From contig NZ_CP041186.1 of the NCBI RefSeq assembly GCF_006517175.1, positions 2,321,001 to 2,385,000 of the forward strand: 64,000 nt of DNA. Direction: 5' to 3'. Of the stretch, positions 18,251 through 27,302 are shown one piece after another (position 1 is the stretch's first letter; every line of letters starts with the position of its first letter). This DNA is from Persicimonas caeni (GTDB lineage: Bacteria; Myxococcota_A; Bradymonadia; Bradymonadales; Bradymonadaceae). The position numbers were made by a program, and so were the translations under genes. The notes below the pieces were generated by a model. That model saw nothing but the letters and a program-made list of their open reading frames with translations. It made no database searches and had not been told where the DNA came from.

Positions 18251-19210
18251 ATGAAGCTCACGCTGGCCCGTCCAGAACACGCCGAACACGTCGCCGATTT
18301 TTATCGGGCGATCCACGGCCCTGATTTCCCCCATCAGGAGATGTTTTCGCGCCAGACTGTCGAGCGTCTGCTGCGCGACGGCGAGTTGGCGGTGGTCATC
18401 GCCTCGCAGAACCGTCGCATCATCGGCTGCGGCATCAGCTTTCCGCAGGCGTGGAACCAGTCCCTCGAAATCGGCACCCTGTCAGTCGACAGCATTCCGC
18501 AGCGCGGCGAGGTGGGCAAAGCCTTGTTCGAGGCGATGCGCCGGCTCGGTTTCAAGTCCTACGGGCTGGTCTACTTTCGGGCGAGCACCGAACGCACCTT
18601 CAAGCGTGCCCGCAAGATCGGGGCGACGACCTGGGGCTTTCGGCCCGCGCCCGGATCACGTGATTTCGACAAGTCGGAGCTTCTGCTCGGCTTTTTCAAC
18701 CCCGACGCCAGCGCCCCGCGGGTGCAGCCGCCCGACAACCTGATCAGCCGGCTCCCCTTCGCCGCGCGGATCGTCGACGCGCTGCCCAACGCCGACCAGC
18801 ACATGGAGTACCCCAAGGCCTACCCGGTGGGTGAGCCGCGGGGCACGGGCATGCCGGTCATCTCGGGGCGCGTGTGGCCGACGTACCACTCCAAGGGCAA
18901 CTACGTGAGCATCGAGAGCTCGGCGGGGCGCTATCCCATCGAGATCATTCGCGAGTTCACCAGCAAGGTGCGCCAAAAAGGCGTCTCCGACATTCGCCTG
19001 ACGCTGCCGGTCAACCAGGAGCAGGCGTTCATCGACCTGCTCGACTTCGGCTTCCAGCCCGTGGCCTACCTTCCGGGTTGGTACCTTCGCGGCTCGCACC
19101 GCTTCGACTGCGTCCAGCTCGTCGCCGGCCTGCCCAGGGTCCCCCGCGGGGCGAGCTCGTTCATGGAGCGCGCCGCGGCCAAGATCATGGACGGCCTCGC
19201 CGTCGAATAG
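18251..19210 (+). CDS. GNAT-family N-acetyltransferase-like protein
   Basis: 319 aa from the ATG at 18251 (MKLTLARPEHAEHVADFY). The N-terminal half has the GNAT order: alpha1 after the first strand, ELAVVIASQNRRIIGCG as central strands, and LSVDSIPQRGEVGKALFEAMRRLG as acetyl-CoA motif A (Q-R-G-x-V-G). The C-terminal half (about 170-319) repeats a strand/helix pattern ending in VSDIRLTLPVNQEQAFIDLL and a GFQPVAYLPGWY strand, perhaps a second degenerate GNAT domain. Substrate unknown. The in-frame stretch back to 18122 is probably not translated. Confidence 0.75.
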   Translation: MKLTLARPEHAEHVADFYRAIHGPDFPHQEMFSRQTVERLLRDGELAVVIASQNRRIIGCGISFPQAWNQSLEIGTLSVDSIPQRGEVGKALFEAMRRLGFKSYGLVYFRASTERTFKRARKIGATTWGFRPAPGSRDFDKSELLLGFFNPDASAPRVQPPDNLISRLPFAARIVDALPNADQHMEYPKAYPVGEPRGTGMPVISGRVWPTYHSKGNYVSIESSAGRYPIEIIREFTSKVRQKGVSDIRLTLPVNQEQAFIDLLDFGFQPVAYLPGWYLRGSHRFDCVQLVAGLPRVPRGASSFMERAAAKIMDGLAVE

Positions 19211-19315
19211 CGGCGAAATTGCAAAACCAGCCATTTAGAGTCACAATAAAACGCACAGTCTCAATGTGCTCAACGCACTTGTTGGCTTTTGGCCGCTTCT
19301 CCGAGAGGCACGCGC

Positions 19316-21355
19316 GTGACTCGAGCCCGCACATCCCCCGACTCGACCCGGCGTCGATGGGCACCTTTGGTGCTCTTGGTGTCGATATGCGTGTTGTTCG
19401 CGTGGGGATGTGATCTGGCGGGCATCCCCGGCCCCGAGGTCCGAGACACGGGGCTGAGCGACGTCGAAGAGCTCGAGCAGGTCTGCACGCCCCGCGCGCG
19501 CCGATGCTTTGCGGGCTCGGTCATCGCCTGCAACGCCGACGGCACCGTCGAGAGCGAGTATGCGTGCGGGCGCGGCGAAGCCTGCGACGAGGGTTATTGC
19601 AAGGCCGTCAGCACCCAGTGCGATCCCGAAGGCCAAGCCGACGGCATCCCGTTCAGCGTCTCGAAGACCCAACTGGTCTTCGACACCGGCCAAGACCTCA
19701 AGAAGGTCACCGACGCGGTCACCCTGACGAACTGCACCGACAGCGTCCTGCGGCTCGACAATATCGCGATCGAAGATCCCAACAGACTGCCGATCAACGA
19801 CTTCTTCGAGCGCGACGGTGTCTTCCACCTGACCCGCGGGAGCGATCTGGAGGATGCCGAGCTTCGCGCCTTCGAAGAGTTGACCATCGCGGTGAGCTAC
19901 AACCCGCGCTATGCGTTCTCGGAGACATCCCACCAGCGAGGCGAACTCGAGCTGACCACCGTCGACGCAGACTACCGCAGTCATACGACAACGCTCGAAC
20001 TGATCCCGAAGACCGACTGCGTCACCGTCTCGCCCGGCGTCGACCTGGGCATGATCGACACGCAGGTCGCCGGCAGCGTCTACATCCAAAACTGCGGCAA
20101 TGAATCGATCGAGGTCCTCGGCATATCGGTCGAGCCCGACAAAGCCGAGACGGTCGTCTACGCGGACGTGCACCTGCTCGACCCGCAGCCCACGCAGCGA
20201 TTCGAGCTGGCCAGCGGTGAGATCCAGGAGGTCACCTATACGGTGGTGCCCTCCGGCTACGGACCCATCAATCGGCAACTCGTCTTCGAGCTGGGCGAGC
20301 CGGCTCGGTTCGCGGACGCCACCCCGTCGATTCAACTCACTGGCCATTCGGTGTCTCAGTCGTGCACCGCCAACACCCTCGACGCGCCCACGGTGTGGAC
20401 CGAAGACGCCGACGGCGACGGTCGCACCGAGGTCGAGGTCGACGCCAACTGGTCGGGCGAAGTCGAACGCGGCCGCACCGTTCACTTCCAGATGAACCCG
20501 ACGCCGTCGTGGCTGGGCAAGCCGGTCTTCCGGCTGGTGCCCCCGGCGGGCAGCCGCGCGACGCTCGAAGCCCCGTCCGATTCGATCTTTCCGCTGGGCA
20601 AACTGCAGTTCGAGACCGACGTCGCAGGGGTCTACGAAGTGCACATGAACTACCTGAACGCCAACTCGCGGCCGATGTGCGACGGCGAGGGACAGCAAAC
20701 GGTGCTCGAGCTCTTCGCTCGCCCCACCGCCGATCTGTACGTCGATCTGCAGTGGATCACGCTCGGCGATCAGATTCGAACCGACGTGGGCTACGGGCGC
20801 GGCGCCGACCTCAACCTGCACCTGACGGCCACCGACGACGATCACCTCTCTCCGAATTGGGGCGACAAATACGAGGCCTGCCTCGGCTTTGGCGAATACC
20901 CCACCGGCGAGGCCGGCGAGCGCTACGACATGGCCAACTGCAGCAGTTCGGGGGCCGAAATCCACTCGCTGAGCGTCAGCGGCGCTCACCGCGAGATCAT
21001 GACGGTTGCGCAAACCGACCGGCGCTACTACCACATCGGCGCGCAGGTCTGGAGCATCGCCGACTTCTACGCCAACGCCCAGGCGAGGGTGACCATCTGG
21101 GCCAACGGCCAGCGGGTCGACTCGCACGAATGGGTCAACGACCAGTGGGCGAATGTCTTGTGGGCCGAGGGCGACAACCCGGACGAGCAGATGTGGGCTA
21201 ACGAGCCCCCGCCCGACGAAGAGACACAGGACGAGATGCTCCAAAGGACGTACCTCTTGGGCAAAGAGAACTTTTGGCCCTTTGCGGTGTGGGACGCCCA
21301 GGAACAAGAGCTCTTGCTGTACCCGTTCCGCCGCTTCAACAATACGTTTCCGTAG
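19316..21355 (+). CDS. Large lipoprotein with Ig-like/choice-of-anchor beta domains
   Basis: 679 aa if started at the GTG at 19316, which has GAGAGG 8 bases upstream; a TTG at 19289 is a weaker option. The signal peptide (RRRWAPLVLLVSICVLFAWGC) ends at a lipobox Cys. A Cys-rich segment follows (CTPRARRCFAGSVIACNADG...CGRGEACDEGYC), of a kind common in myxobacterial lipoproteins. Two beta-rich repeats come next: LTNCTDSVLRLDNIAIEDP and YIQNCGNESIEVLGISVEP, typical of ASPM/choice-of-anchor Ig modules. A DADGDGRTEVEVDANW segment looks Ca-binding. Likely a surface-exposed binding protein. The FG-GAP lipoprotein gene starts 65 bp downstream. Confidence 0.8.
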   Translation: MTRARTSPDSTRRRWAPLVLLVSICVLFAWGCDLAGIPGPEVRDTGLSDVEELEQVCTPRARRCFAGSVIACNADGTVESEYACGRGEACDEGYCKAVSTQCDPEGQADGIPFSVSKTQLVFDTGQDLKKVTDAVTLTNCTDSVLRLDNIAIEDPNRLPINDFFERDGVFHLTRGSDLEDAELRAFEELTIAVSYNPRYAFSETSHQRGELELTTVDADYRSHTTTLELIPKTDCVTVSPGVDLGMIDTQVAGSVYIQNCGNESIEVLGISVEPDKAETVVYADVHLLDPQPTQRFELASGEIQEVTYTVVPSGYGPINRQLVFELGEPARFADATPSIQLTGHSVSQSCTANTLDAPTVWTEDADGDGRTEVEVDANWSGEVERGRTVHFQMNPTPSWLGKPVFRLVPPAGSRATLEAPSDSIFPLGKLQFETDVAGVYEVHMNYLNANSRPMCDGEGQQTVLELFARPTADLYVDLQWITLGDQIRTDVGYGRGADLNLHLTATDDDHLSPNWGDKYEACLGFGEYPTGEAGERYDMANCSSSGAEIHSLSVSGAHREIMTVAQTDRRYYHIGAQVWSIADFYANAQARVTIWANGQRVDSHEWVNDQWANVLWAEGDNPDEQMWANEPPPDEETQDEMLQRTYLLGKENFWPFAVWDAQEQELLLYPFRRFNNTFP

Positions 21356-21420
21356 AACTTTCGATCCAACCGGCGAGACAATCGCCCGAATGCTTTTTGA
21401 GATGTTTTTTGGGAGTACCT

Positions 21421-23790
21421 ATGAGTAGTAGATGGATGCTGATGGCGCCAATCGCAGCGCTCACGTTCGCCACCGCCTGTGGTGGATGTGATGAAACGAC
21501 GGCCACCGGTGCGAATAACTCCCAAACCGAGGAGGACGCTGGCTGGTGCGTCGACGGCGATTGTGCCGACGCAAGCGACGTCAGCAGCGACTTGGACGCC
21601 CAGGATAGCTCGCTGGATGGCTCATCGGACGACGCGTCCGATGTCGAGACCGACGCCGAGCAGTGCGCCCCCGAGAATCAGTGCGCTGCCGAGTGCTGCG
21701 CCAGCGACGAGTTGTGCCTGCGAGATTCGTGCGTGACTCCGGGCGCCGACTGCCAGACCAACCGCGACTGCACTAGCAGCCAGATCTGTGAGCCCACCTT
21801 GGGCAAGTGCATCCCCGACCCGGGCATCGTGTGCGAGTGGCGCCCCCCCACCCAGGTCTTCGACCCGGAGGTCGACCTGGCCTGGAAGGACGACGCCAAC
21901 ACGCCTGCGCCCGAGTACAAACAGGTCATGATGACCCCGGCGGTCATCGACATCGACGAAAACGGCTCGCCGGATATCGTCTTCTCGACGTTCCAGGGGA
22001 GCGCCTACAACGGCCCCAGCGTGCTGCGAGCCATCGACGGGGAGACCCATCAGCCGATCTTCGATTTGACCGATCCCGCCAAGCACGTCGCCGGGTCGGC
22101 TTCGCTGGCCATCGGAGATATCGACACCGACGGACGCAATGAGATTGTGGCGGTGCGCCCGCACTCTAGCGGGCTGATCGCCATCGACGACCACACCACC
22201 GGCTGGGCGGTCATGTGGGAGACCGGCTCGCACGCGATGGGTTGGGACGGCGCCTCCCTCGTCGACCTCGACGCCAACGGCCAAGTCGAGATCGTGGGCG
22301 CCAACGGCGTGTTCGCCGGGATGACCGGCACCCCCTTATGTGAGGGCACCGGGATTCGAAACACCCCGCTCAACTCGACGACCGCCGACCTCGACGACGA
22401 TGGCTTCCAAGAGATCATCGCCGCCAACGGCGCGTTCGACTTCGAGCCAGACGGTCAGGGCGGGTTTACCTGCCCGAAGTACTGGAACTACGACGATGGC
22501 GACAACGGCTTCCCGGCGGTGGGTGACTTCGGCACGTTCACCAACGGCCAGCGCCTCTTCGGCCAACTCGACGGCGTCCCCGAAGTCGTGCGCACTCGCG
22601 GCAGGGAGATCGAGTTGTTCAACGGCCAGACCGGCGAGAGTATCTGGACGGCGACCCTGCCGGGGACCGGTCACCCGATTCATTCCGACTCGACGTGCTC
22701 GAACACCAGCGGCATCGGCGCGCCCACCGTGGCCGACTTCGACGGCGACGGCGCCCCCGAAATCGGCGCCGCCGGTGCCTGCTTCTACGTGGTCTACGAC
22801 ACCGACGGCACCATGATGTGGAAACACGCCTCCCAGGACTTGTCCAGCCGGGAGACCGGCTCGTCGGTCTTCGACTTCCAGGGCGACGGCAAAGCCGAGG
22901 TGATCTACGCCGACGAATGCTTTATCCGCGTGTATGACGGCGCCGGCAATGGTGACGGCACCACCGAGGTGTTGTTCAAGCGCTCGCATTCGTCGGGCAC
23001 CACCCGCGAGCTGCCGGTGATCGTCGACGTCGACAATGACTACCACGCCGAAATCGTGCTCATCTCCAACGACTACTCGAGCGTGGGCAGAGGCTGCGCA
23101 AACAACTGGCCCGACTACGGCACCCTGGGCGGCGAGGAACGCGGCATTCTGGTCATCGAGGACAAGGAGAACCGCTGGGTGTCGACCCGCCCGGTGTGGA
23201 ACGAGTACTCATATCACGTCACCAACGTGTGTGACGGCAGCGACGACCAGCTGTGCGCCGGGCGCCAGAACAAAGTCGGCGCCATCCCCATCGGCAAAAA
23301 GGCCAACTGGAAGCTCGATTACCTCAACAACTTCCGCCAGAACGTGCAGGGCGAGGGGCTGTTCAACGCCCCGGACCTGCAGATCACCAACGTCAAGACC
23401 GAATGCGACGGCAACGGGCTGACCTTGCGGCTGACCGTGGCCAACCGCGGCACCCAGGGCGTGCGCGCCGGCGTCGAGATCGCGGTGTGGGTGACCGTCG
23501 ACGGCACCGAGCAGTTCTTGACCACGCTGGTGACCACCCAGGACTTGCCCCCCGGCGGGCGTGAAACGATCGAGTACGTGTGGGCCGACGCGCCCGACCC
23601 GGCCGGCCAGACCATCTCGGTGCGCGCCGTCGCCGACGGCAACGAGGCCGGCGAGCAGCAGCATAACGAGTGCAAAGAGGACAACAACGAGACGCTCAAC
23701 GACGTCACCTGTGCATGCCAGGAAAACACCGACTGCGACCCGGCCGAGTTCTGCTCCAACAACGGCCAATGCTTGCCCATCGACGGCTGA
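21421..23790 (+). CDS. FG-GAP/VCBS beta-propeller lipoprotein with CARDB domain
   Basis: 789 aa from the ATG at 21421; GGGAG lies a few bases upstream. A signal peptide ends in FATACGGC. A Ser/Asp-rich stalk and a Cys-rich segment (CAPENQCAAECCASDELC) lead into seven FG-GAP-like blades with DxDxxGxxE calcium motifs: IDIDENGSPDIV, IGDIDTDGRNEIV, VDLDANGQVEIV, ADLDDDGFQEII, ADFDGDGAPEIG, FDFQGDGKAEVI and VDVDNDYHAEIV. A CARDB-type Ig domain follows (LQITNVKTECDGNGLTLRLT), then a C-terminal Cys-rich tail. Probably a calcium-stabilised surface propeller for adhesion or polymer binding. Paired with the preceding lipoprotein gene. Confidence 0.88.
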   Translation: MSSRWMLMAPIAALTFATACGGCDETTATGANNSQTEEDAGWCVDGDCADASDVSSDLDAQDSSLDGSSDDASDVETDAEQCAPENQCAAECCASDELCLRDSCVTPGADCQTNRDCTSSQICEPTLGKCIPDPGIVCEWRPPTQVFDPEVDLAWKDDANTPAPEYKQVMMTPAVIDIDENGSPDIVFSTFQGSAYNGPSVLRAIDGETHQPIFDLTDPAKHVAGSASLAIGDIDTDGRNEIVAVRPHSSGLIAIDDHTTGWAVMWETGSHAMGWDGASLVDLDANGQVEIVGANGVFAGMTGTPLCEGTGIRNTPLNSTTADLDDDGFQEIIAANGAFDFEPDGQGGFTCPKYWNYDDGDNGFPAVGDFGTFTNGQRLFGQLDGVPEVVRTRGREIELFNGQTGESIWTATLPGTGHPIHSDSTCSNTSGIGAPTVADFDGDGAPEIGAAGACFYVVYDTDGTMMWKHASQDLSSRETGSSVFDFQGDGKAEVIYADECFIRVYDGAGNGDGTTEVLFKRSHSSGTTRELPVIVDVDNDYHAEIVLISNDYSSVGRGCANNWPDYGTLGGEERGILVIEDKENRWVSTRPVWNEYSYHVTNVCDGSDDQLCAGRQNKVGAIPIGKKANWKLDYLNNFRQNVQGEGLFNAPDLQITNVKTECDGNGLTLRLTVANRGTQGVRAGVEIAVWVTVDGTEQFLTTLVTTQDLPPGGRETIEYVWADAPDPAGQTISVRAVADGNEAGEQQHNECKEDNNETLNDVTCACQENTDCDPAEFCSNNGQCLPIDG

Positions 23791-24057
23791 ACGCCGGTTA
23801 AACCGAGGGCGACTTGCCGATTCGCGCATGGCTCGCTAAGATTCGCTTAACCATACGCACATACCTGCTGTCACGACGGAGCCGTGGCTGCACTTCAAGA
23901 CGGTCTTGGACCGGCCAGAACTCTGGTAACAGCCTAGCTCCCCTGCGTTTCTAGCTATGCGTGTATGGTGCGGGTCTGTGGGGCTCGCGCGGCTCTCGAG
24001 GTGCGAGAGCGCGAAAATGTATAGTGCATCATGTGCAACGGTTCAGGAGACGGCATC

Positions 24058-24267
24058 ATGGCAGAGACGTACAACGGCAAGGTCAAGTGGTTCAGCGAGG
24101 AGAAGGGTTACGGGTTTATCTCCCGTGACGACGGGGAAGATGTTTTCTTCCACTACTCCTCCCTGCAGGTTCCCGGATTCAAGACGATCCAGGACGAGGC
24201 GGAAGTCCAGTTCGAGATCGAAGACGGTCCCAAAGGCCCCAAAGCGGTGAACGTCCATCCGCAATAA
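24058..24267 (+). CDS. Cold-shock domain protein
   Basis: 69 aa from the ATG at 24058, preceded by CAGGAGA; an in-frame ATG at 24031 is unlikely. A single OB-fold with RNP1 (KGYGFIS) and RNP2 (VFFHYSSL) after NGKVKWFSE. CspA-family proteins bind single-stranded nucleic acid and melt mRNA structure. It is monocistronic, with a bidirectional terminator 24 bp downstream. The upstream gap 23791-24057 probably holds its promoter and a structured 5' leader; I see no clear promoter hexamers. Confidence 0.95.
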   Translation: MAETYNGKVKWFSEEKGYGFISRDDGEDVFFHYSSLQVPGFKTIQDEAEVQFEIEDGPKGPKAVNVHPQ

Positions 24268-24290
24268 GGGCAACCACATAGCAGCAACGC

Positions 24291-24322
24291 AAAAAGCCCG
24301 GCTCCTGCGAGCCGGGCTTTTT
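24291..24322. terminator. Bidirectional intrinsic terminator (cold-shock gene / TonB receptor)
   Basis: AAAAAGCCCGGCTC, a CTGC-containing loop and GAGCCGGGCTTTTT form a perfect stem with an A-run on one side and a T-run on the other. It serves both the cold-shock gene (plus) and the TonB receptor gene (minus). Confidence 0.93.
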
Positions 24323-24347
24323 GCTGTTCTCGAGCTCTCGAGCTTCT

Positions 24348-27275
24348 CTAGAACCGTCCGTTGACGCCCAGCGTGGGGATGATCGGCAGGCTCGGCACCG
24401 GCGCCGACTCGGTCGAGTCGTAGTTGTACTGACGGCCCTCTTCGTTGACCGCGTTGTAGGCGTTGAGCACCTCGATGTAGGCGCCGATGATGAAGGTGTC
24501 GAAGATGAACTTCTTGTCGATGCGCACGTCGAGCTGGTGGAAGGTGCCGTTGCGCGCCGACAGCGTGGAACCGTAGACCGGGTCGTAGTCGTCCTCGTCG
24601 GCGTCCCACACCGAGCCGACCACCGGGGTGTACGGGGTGCCGGTGACCAGGCGGAAGCGCGACGACACGTCGATGTCGTACGGCAGGTTATAGCCGGCGA
24701 CCATCGTCAGGATGTGGGTCTGGTCGTAGCGGAACGGCTCGTAGGCGTCCTCGAGCGGGTCGTAGCGCTCGGCGCGGCTCAGCGTGTAGGAGACCCAGCC
24801 GAAGAACCGGTTCTGCGGGTAGTGTCGCAGCAGCAGTTCCAGTCCGTAGGCGCGCCCTTCGCCCAGGTTGTTGTACAGGACGTTCTCCGCCGTGCCGTCG
24901 TCGGAGATATTGACCGCCGAGGTCGGCTCGACCAGGTCGAACATGTCGCGGAAGAAGAGCGTGCTGTCGAGTTCGACATAGTCGAGGATGCGCCACTCGC
25001 TGCCCACCGCGTAGTGCATCGCCTTCTCGAAGGTGATCTTGTCGGTGCCAAAGACCGTGCCCGACTCGTTGGGAAGCGGCGGCTGGGTAAACAGACCCAC
25101 CCCGCCCTTGAGGGTCAGGTTGTCGAGCATCTTCCAGCGCGAGGAGATACGCGGCGACACCGAGGTGCGCCGGATCTGGCCGTAGTAATCGGCGCGAATG
25201 CCGGGAATGATCTTGAGGGTCTCGAACGGCTCGTACTCGGCCTCGGCGTAGACCGCCGGCTGCAAGATCGGGACGGTCTCGTCGGCGACCACGCCGTTGG
25301 GCGACAGGTTCACCCCGCCGTTGCCGTCGTCGCCGAAGTCGCTGTTGCGGTCGCGATCGGAGCGCGGCAGCTGCAGCTCGTAGGCGGCCGCGCCCAGCTG
25401 CAGGTCGGCGCCGAAGCGCAGGTTCAGGTTGTCGGCCGCCTCGATGCGGAAGTCCTCGCGGATCTGGGTCTGGTAGTAGTCGATCGTCAAGTACAGGTTG
25501 TCGGCCGCCTCGAAGCCGGCGCGGTTCAAGCCGAACGAGGCGCTGAAGTCGCTCTCGATGGGCTCGCCCTCGGGCCTCCACTCCCAACGGACCTGTCCGC
25601 GGTGGAAGAGCTGGCCGAACGACGCGCCCGTGACCTGCACGTTCGTGTTGCCCTGCGGCTCGTCGTCGTCGAAGACGGTGGCGATCTTGTCGTCGGAGCC
25701 GTACAGAAACAGCTCGAATTTGTGTGCGTCGGTCGCCCGCCAAGTCAGCCATCCCTGATAGTCGTAGTAGCGCGGCGAGACGGTCACCTGGTCGGTGAGT
25801 TCGTCGGGCGCGAGCACCGGGAGCACCGCGTCGATATAGCTTCGTCGAGCCGACAGCGCGAAGCTGACGTTCTCGCTAATCGGCCCCTCGAATTGAGCGG
25901 TCGCGTCGATCAGGTCGATCTCGGTGAACCCGTGGAAGCGGTCGTCACGCGGCGAGCGCGTGCGCAGCGCCACGACGCCACCGGTGGCGCGGCCATAGTA
26001 GGCGCTGAAGTTGCCCGGGTAGAAGTCGACGCCCTCGAGCATCTCGGAGCTGACGACGGCCGGCCCGCCCAAAAAGTGGAAGACCAGGGGGATGGTGTCG
26101 CCCTGCAAGAAGACCTGGGTGTCTTCAGGCGCCGCCCCGCGCACCACGAGGCTGCCGGCCACGTACGACGGCCGGGCCACGCCGGGCATATTCTGGACCA
26201 CGCGCACCACGTCGCCGCCGGTGCCCGGGATGCGCCGAAGCTCCTTGAGGTCGATGCGCTGCTTGCTCACCTCGCGCTGCTCGCGCTGCGCGGTCGTCTT
26301 GACGGTGTACTCGTCGTAGTACTCGGCGCGCAGATAGAACGTGCCGCTGGTTACTTTGTCGGTGTCGACGGTCTCCTCGGAGCTGAACGACTCGTAGCTC
26401 TCGGCGTCGAAGACCAGCCGGTACTTGCCCGGCTCGAGGCCGCGGAAGGCGAACTTGGCGTCGGCGTCGCTGTAGGTCTGGCGAATCTGGTCGCCCGTCT
26501 CGGGGTCGACCACCTGCACCTCGACGCCGGCCAGCGGCTTGCGCGTGCCCGCCTCGCGCACCTCGCCGCGCAGGTTGATGGGCGACTTGCTGAACCGGTA
26601 GGTCACGTCGACCGTCTCGCCCGAGCCCAGCTCGACCTGTTCGCTGCGGTCTTTGTAGGCGGTCGGCGAAATCATCACCGCGTAGGGTCCGGGAGGCACG
26701 TCGCTGAAGGTGAACGTGCCGTCGCTCTCCGAGGGCATCTGCGCCTCGGGCGCCGGCTCGTACTCGTCGCCGACGTACTTGATCGCCACCGTGGCGCCCG
26801 CGATGGGCTGGCCGGTGTCGGCGTCGACGACTTTGCCCTGGAAGGTCGCAGGCATCAGCGGCAGCGAAAACCCGATCGCAAAGTCGAGGGTCACCGGCGC
26901 CGGCTGGTTGTTGATCTCGGCGGGGGTGAACACGAACTGCTTGGCCGCCTCCACCGCGGCCTGGTCGAGTCCGTAGCCCAGCCCCTCGAGCACCTCGACC
27001 TTGGTGACCTTGCCGGTCGCCGAGATCGTCAGCCGAAGCTTCACCTGGCCCTCGATGCGGTTCTCGACCGCCTCGTCGGTGTACTCGGCCTGGGCCTGCT
27101 CGACGAGTTCGGGCGCCTTCGTCAGGCGCACACGCCCCTGCTGCGGGCCCTGCTGTGCGGACTCATCGTCCTGCTCGCCGGTCTCCTCCCCGGTCTCCTC
27201 CTGGGCCTGCTGGGCAAACCCCGTCGCGGGCATCCCCACCCCAACAAGCGCCACTATCAGCAACCAATGCTTCAT
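24348..27275 (-). CDS. TonB-dependent outer-membrane receptor with fused TonB-C-like and carboxypeptidase-regulatory domains
   Basis: 975 aa from the ATG at 27275, which has AGAAGG 9 bases upstream. A signal peptide ends in GFAQQ. Residues about 50-140 resemble a TonB C-terminal domain (EGQVKLRLTISATGKVTKVEVLEG...VEAAKQFVFTPA). Two CarboxypepD_reg-like beta-sandwiches follow (FQGKVVDADTGQPIAGATV; LRGEVREAGTRKPLAGVEV). The plug begins around IPGTGGDVVRVVQNMPGV, and the 22-strand-type barrel ends in Phe (LGVNGRF). It should import a large or scarce substrate using TonB energy; the ligand is unknown. It follows the lipoprotein gene at 27303 by 27 bp, so that lipoprotein may be a surface partner. 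Confidence 0.92.
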   Translation of the reverse strand: MKHWLLIVALVGVGMPATGFAQQAQEETGEETGEQDDESAQQGPQQGRVRLTKAPELVEQAQAEYTDEAVENRIEGQVKLRLTISATGKVTKVEVLEGLGYGLDQAAVEAAKQFVFTPAEINNQPAPVTLDFAIGFSLPLMPATFQGKVVDADTGQPIAGATVAIKYVGDEYEPAPEAQMPSESDGTFTFSDVPPGPYAVMISPTAYKDRSEQVELGSGETVDVTYRFSKSPINLRGEVREAGTRKPLAGVEVQVVDPETGDQIRQTYSDADAKFAFRGLEPGKYRLVFDAESYESFSSEETVDTDKVTSGTFYLRAEYYDEYTVKTTAQREQREVSKQRIDLKELRRIPGTGGDVVRVVQNMPGVARPSYVAGSLVVRGAAPEDTQVFLQGDTIPLVFHFLGGPAVVSSEMLEGVDFYPGNFSAYYGRATGGVVALRTRSPRDDRFHGFTEIDLIDATAQFEGPISENVSFALSARRSYIDAVLPVLAPDELTDQVTVSPRYYDYQGWLTWRATDAHKFELFLYGSDDKIATVFDDDEPQGNTNVQVTGASFGQLFHRGQVRWEWRPEGEPIESDFSASFGLNRAGFEAADNLYLTIDYYQTQIREDFRIEAADNLNLRFGADLQLGAAAYELQLPRSDRDRNSDFGDDGNGGVNLSPNGVVADETVPILQPAVYAEAEYEPFETLKIIPGIRADYYGQIRRTSVSPRISSRWKMLDNLTLKGGVGLFTQPPLPNESGTVFGTDKITFEKAMHYAVGSEWRILDYVELDSTLFFRDMFDLVEPTSAVNISDDGTAENVLYNNLGEGRAYGLELLLRHYPQNRFFGWVSYTLSRAERYDPLEDAYEPFRYDQTHILTMVAGYNLPYDIDVSSRFRLVTGTPYTPVVGSVWDADEDDYDPVYGSTLSARNGTFHQLDVRIDKKFIFDTFIIGAYIEVLNAYNAVNEEGRQYNYDSTESAPVPSLPIIPTLGVNGRF

Positions 27276-27302
27276 CCCTTGCATCCTTCTAAGCTTATCC
27301 AT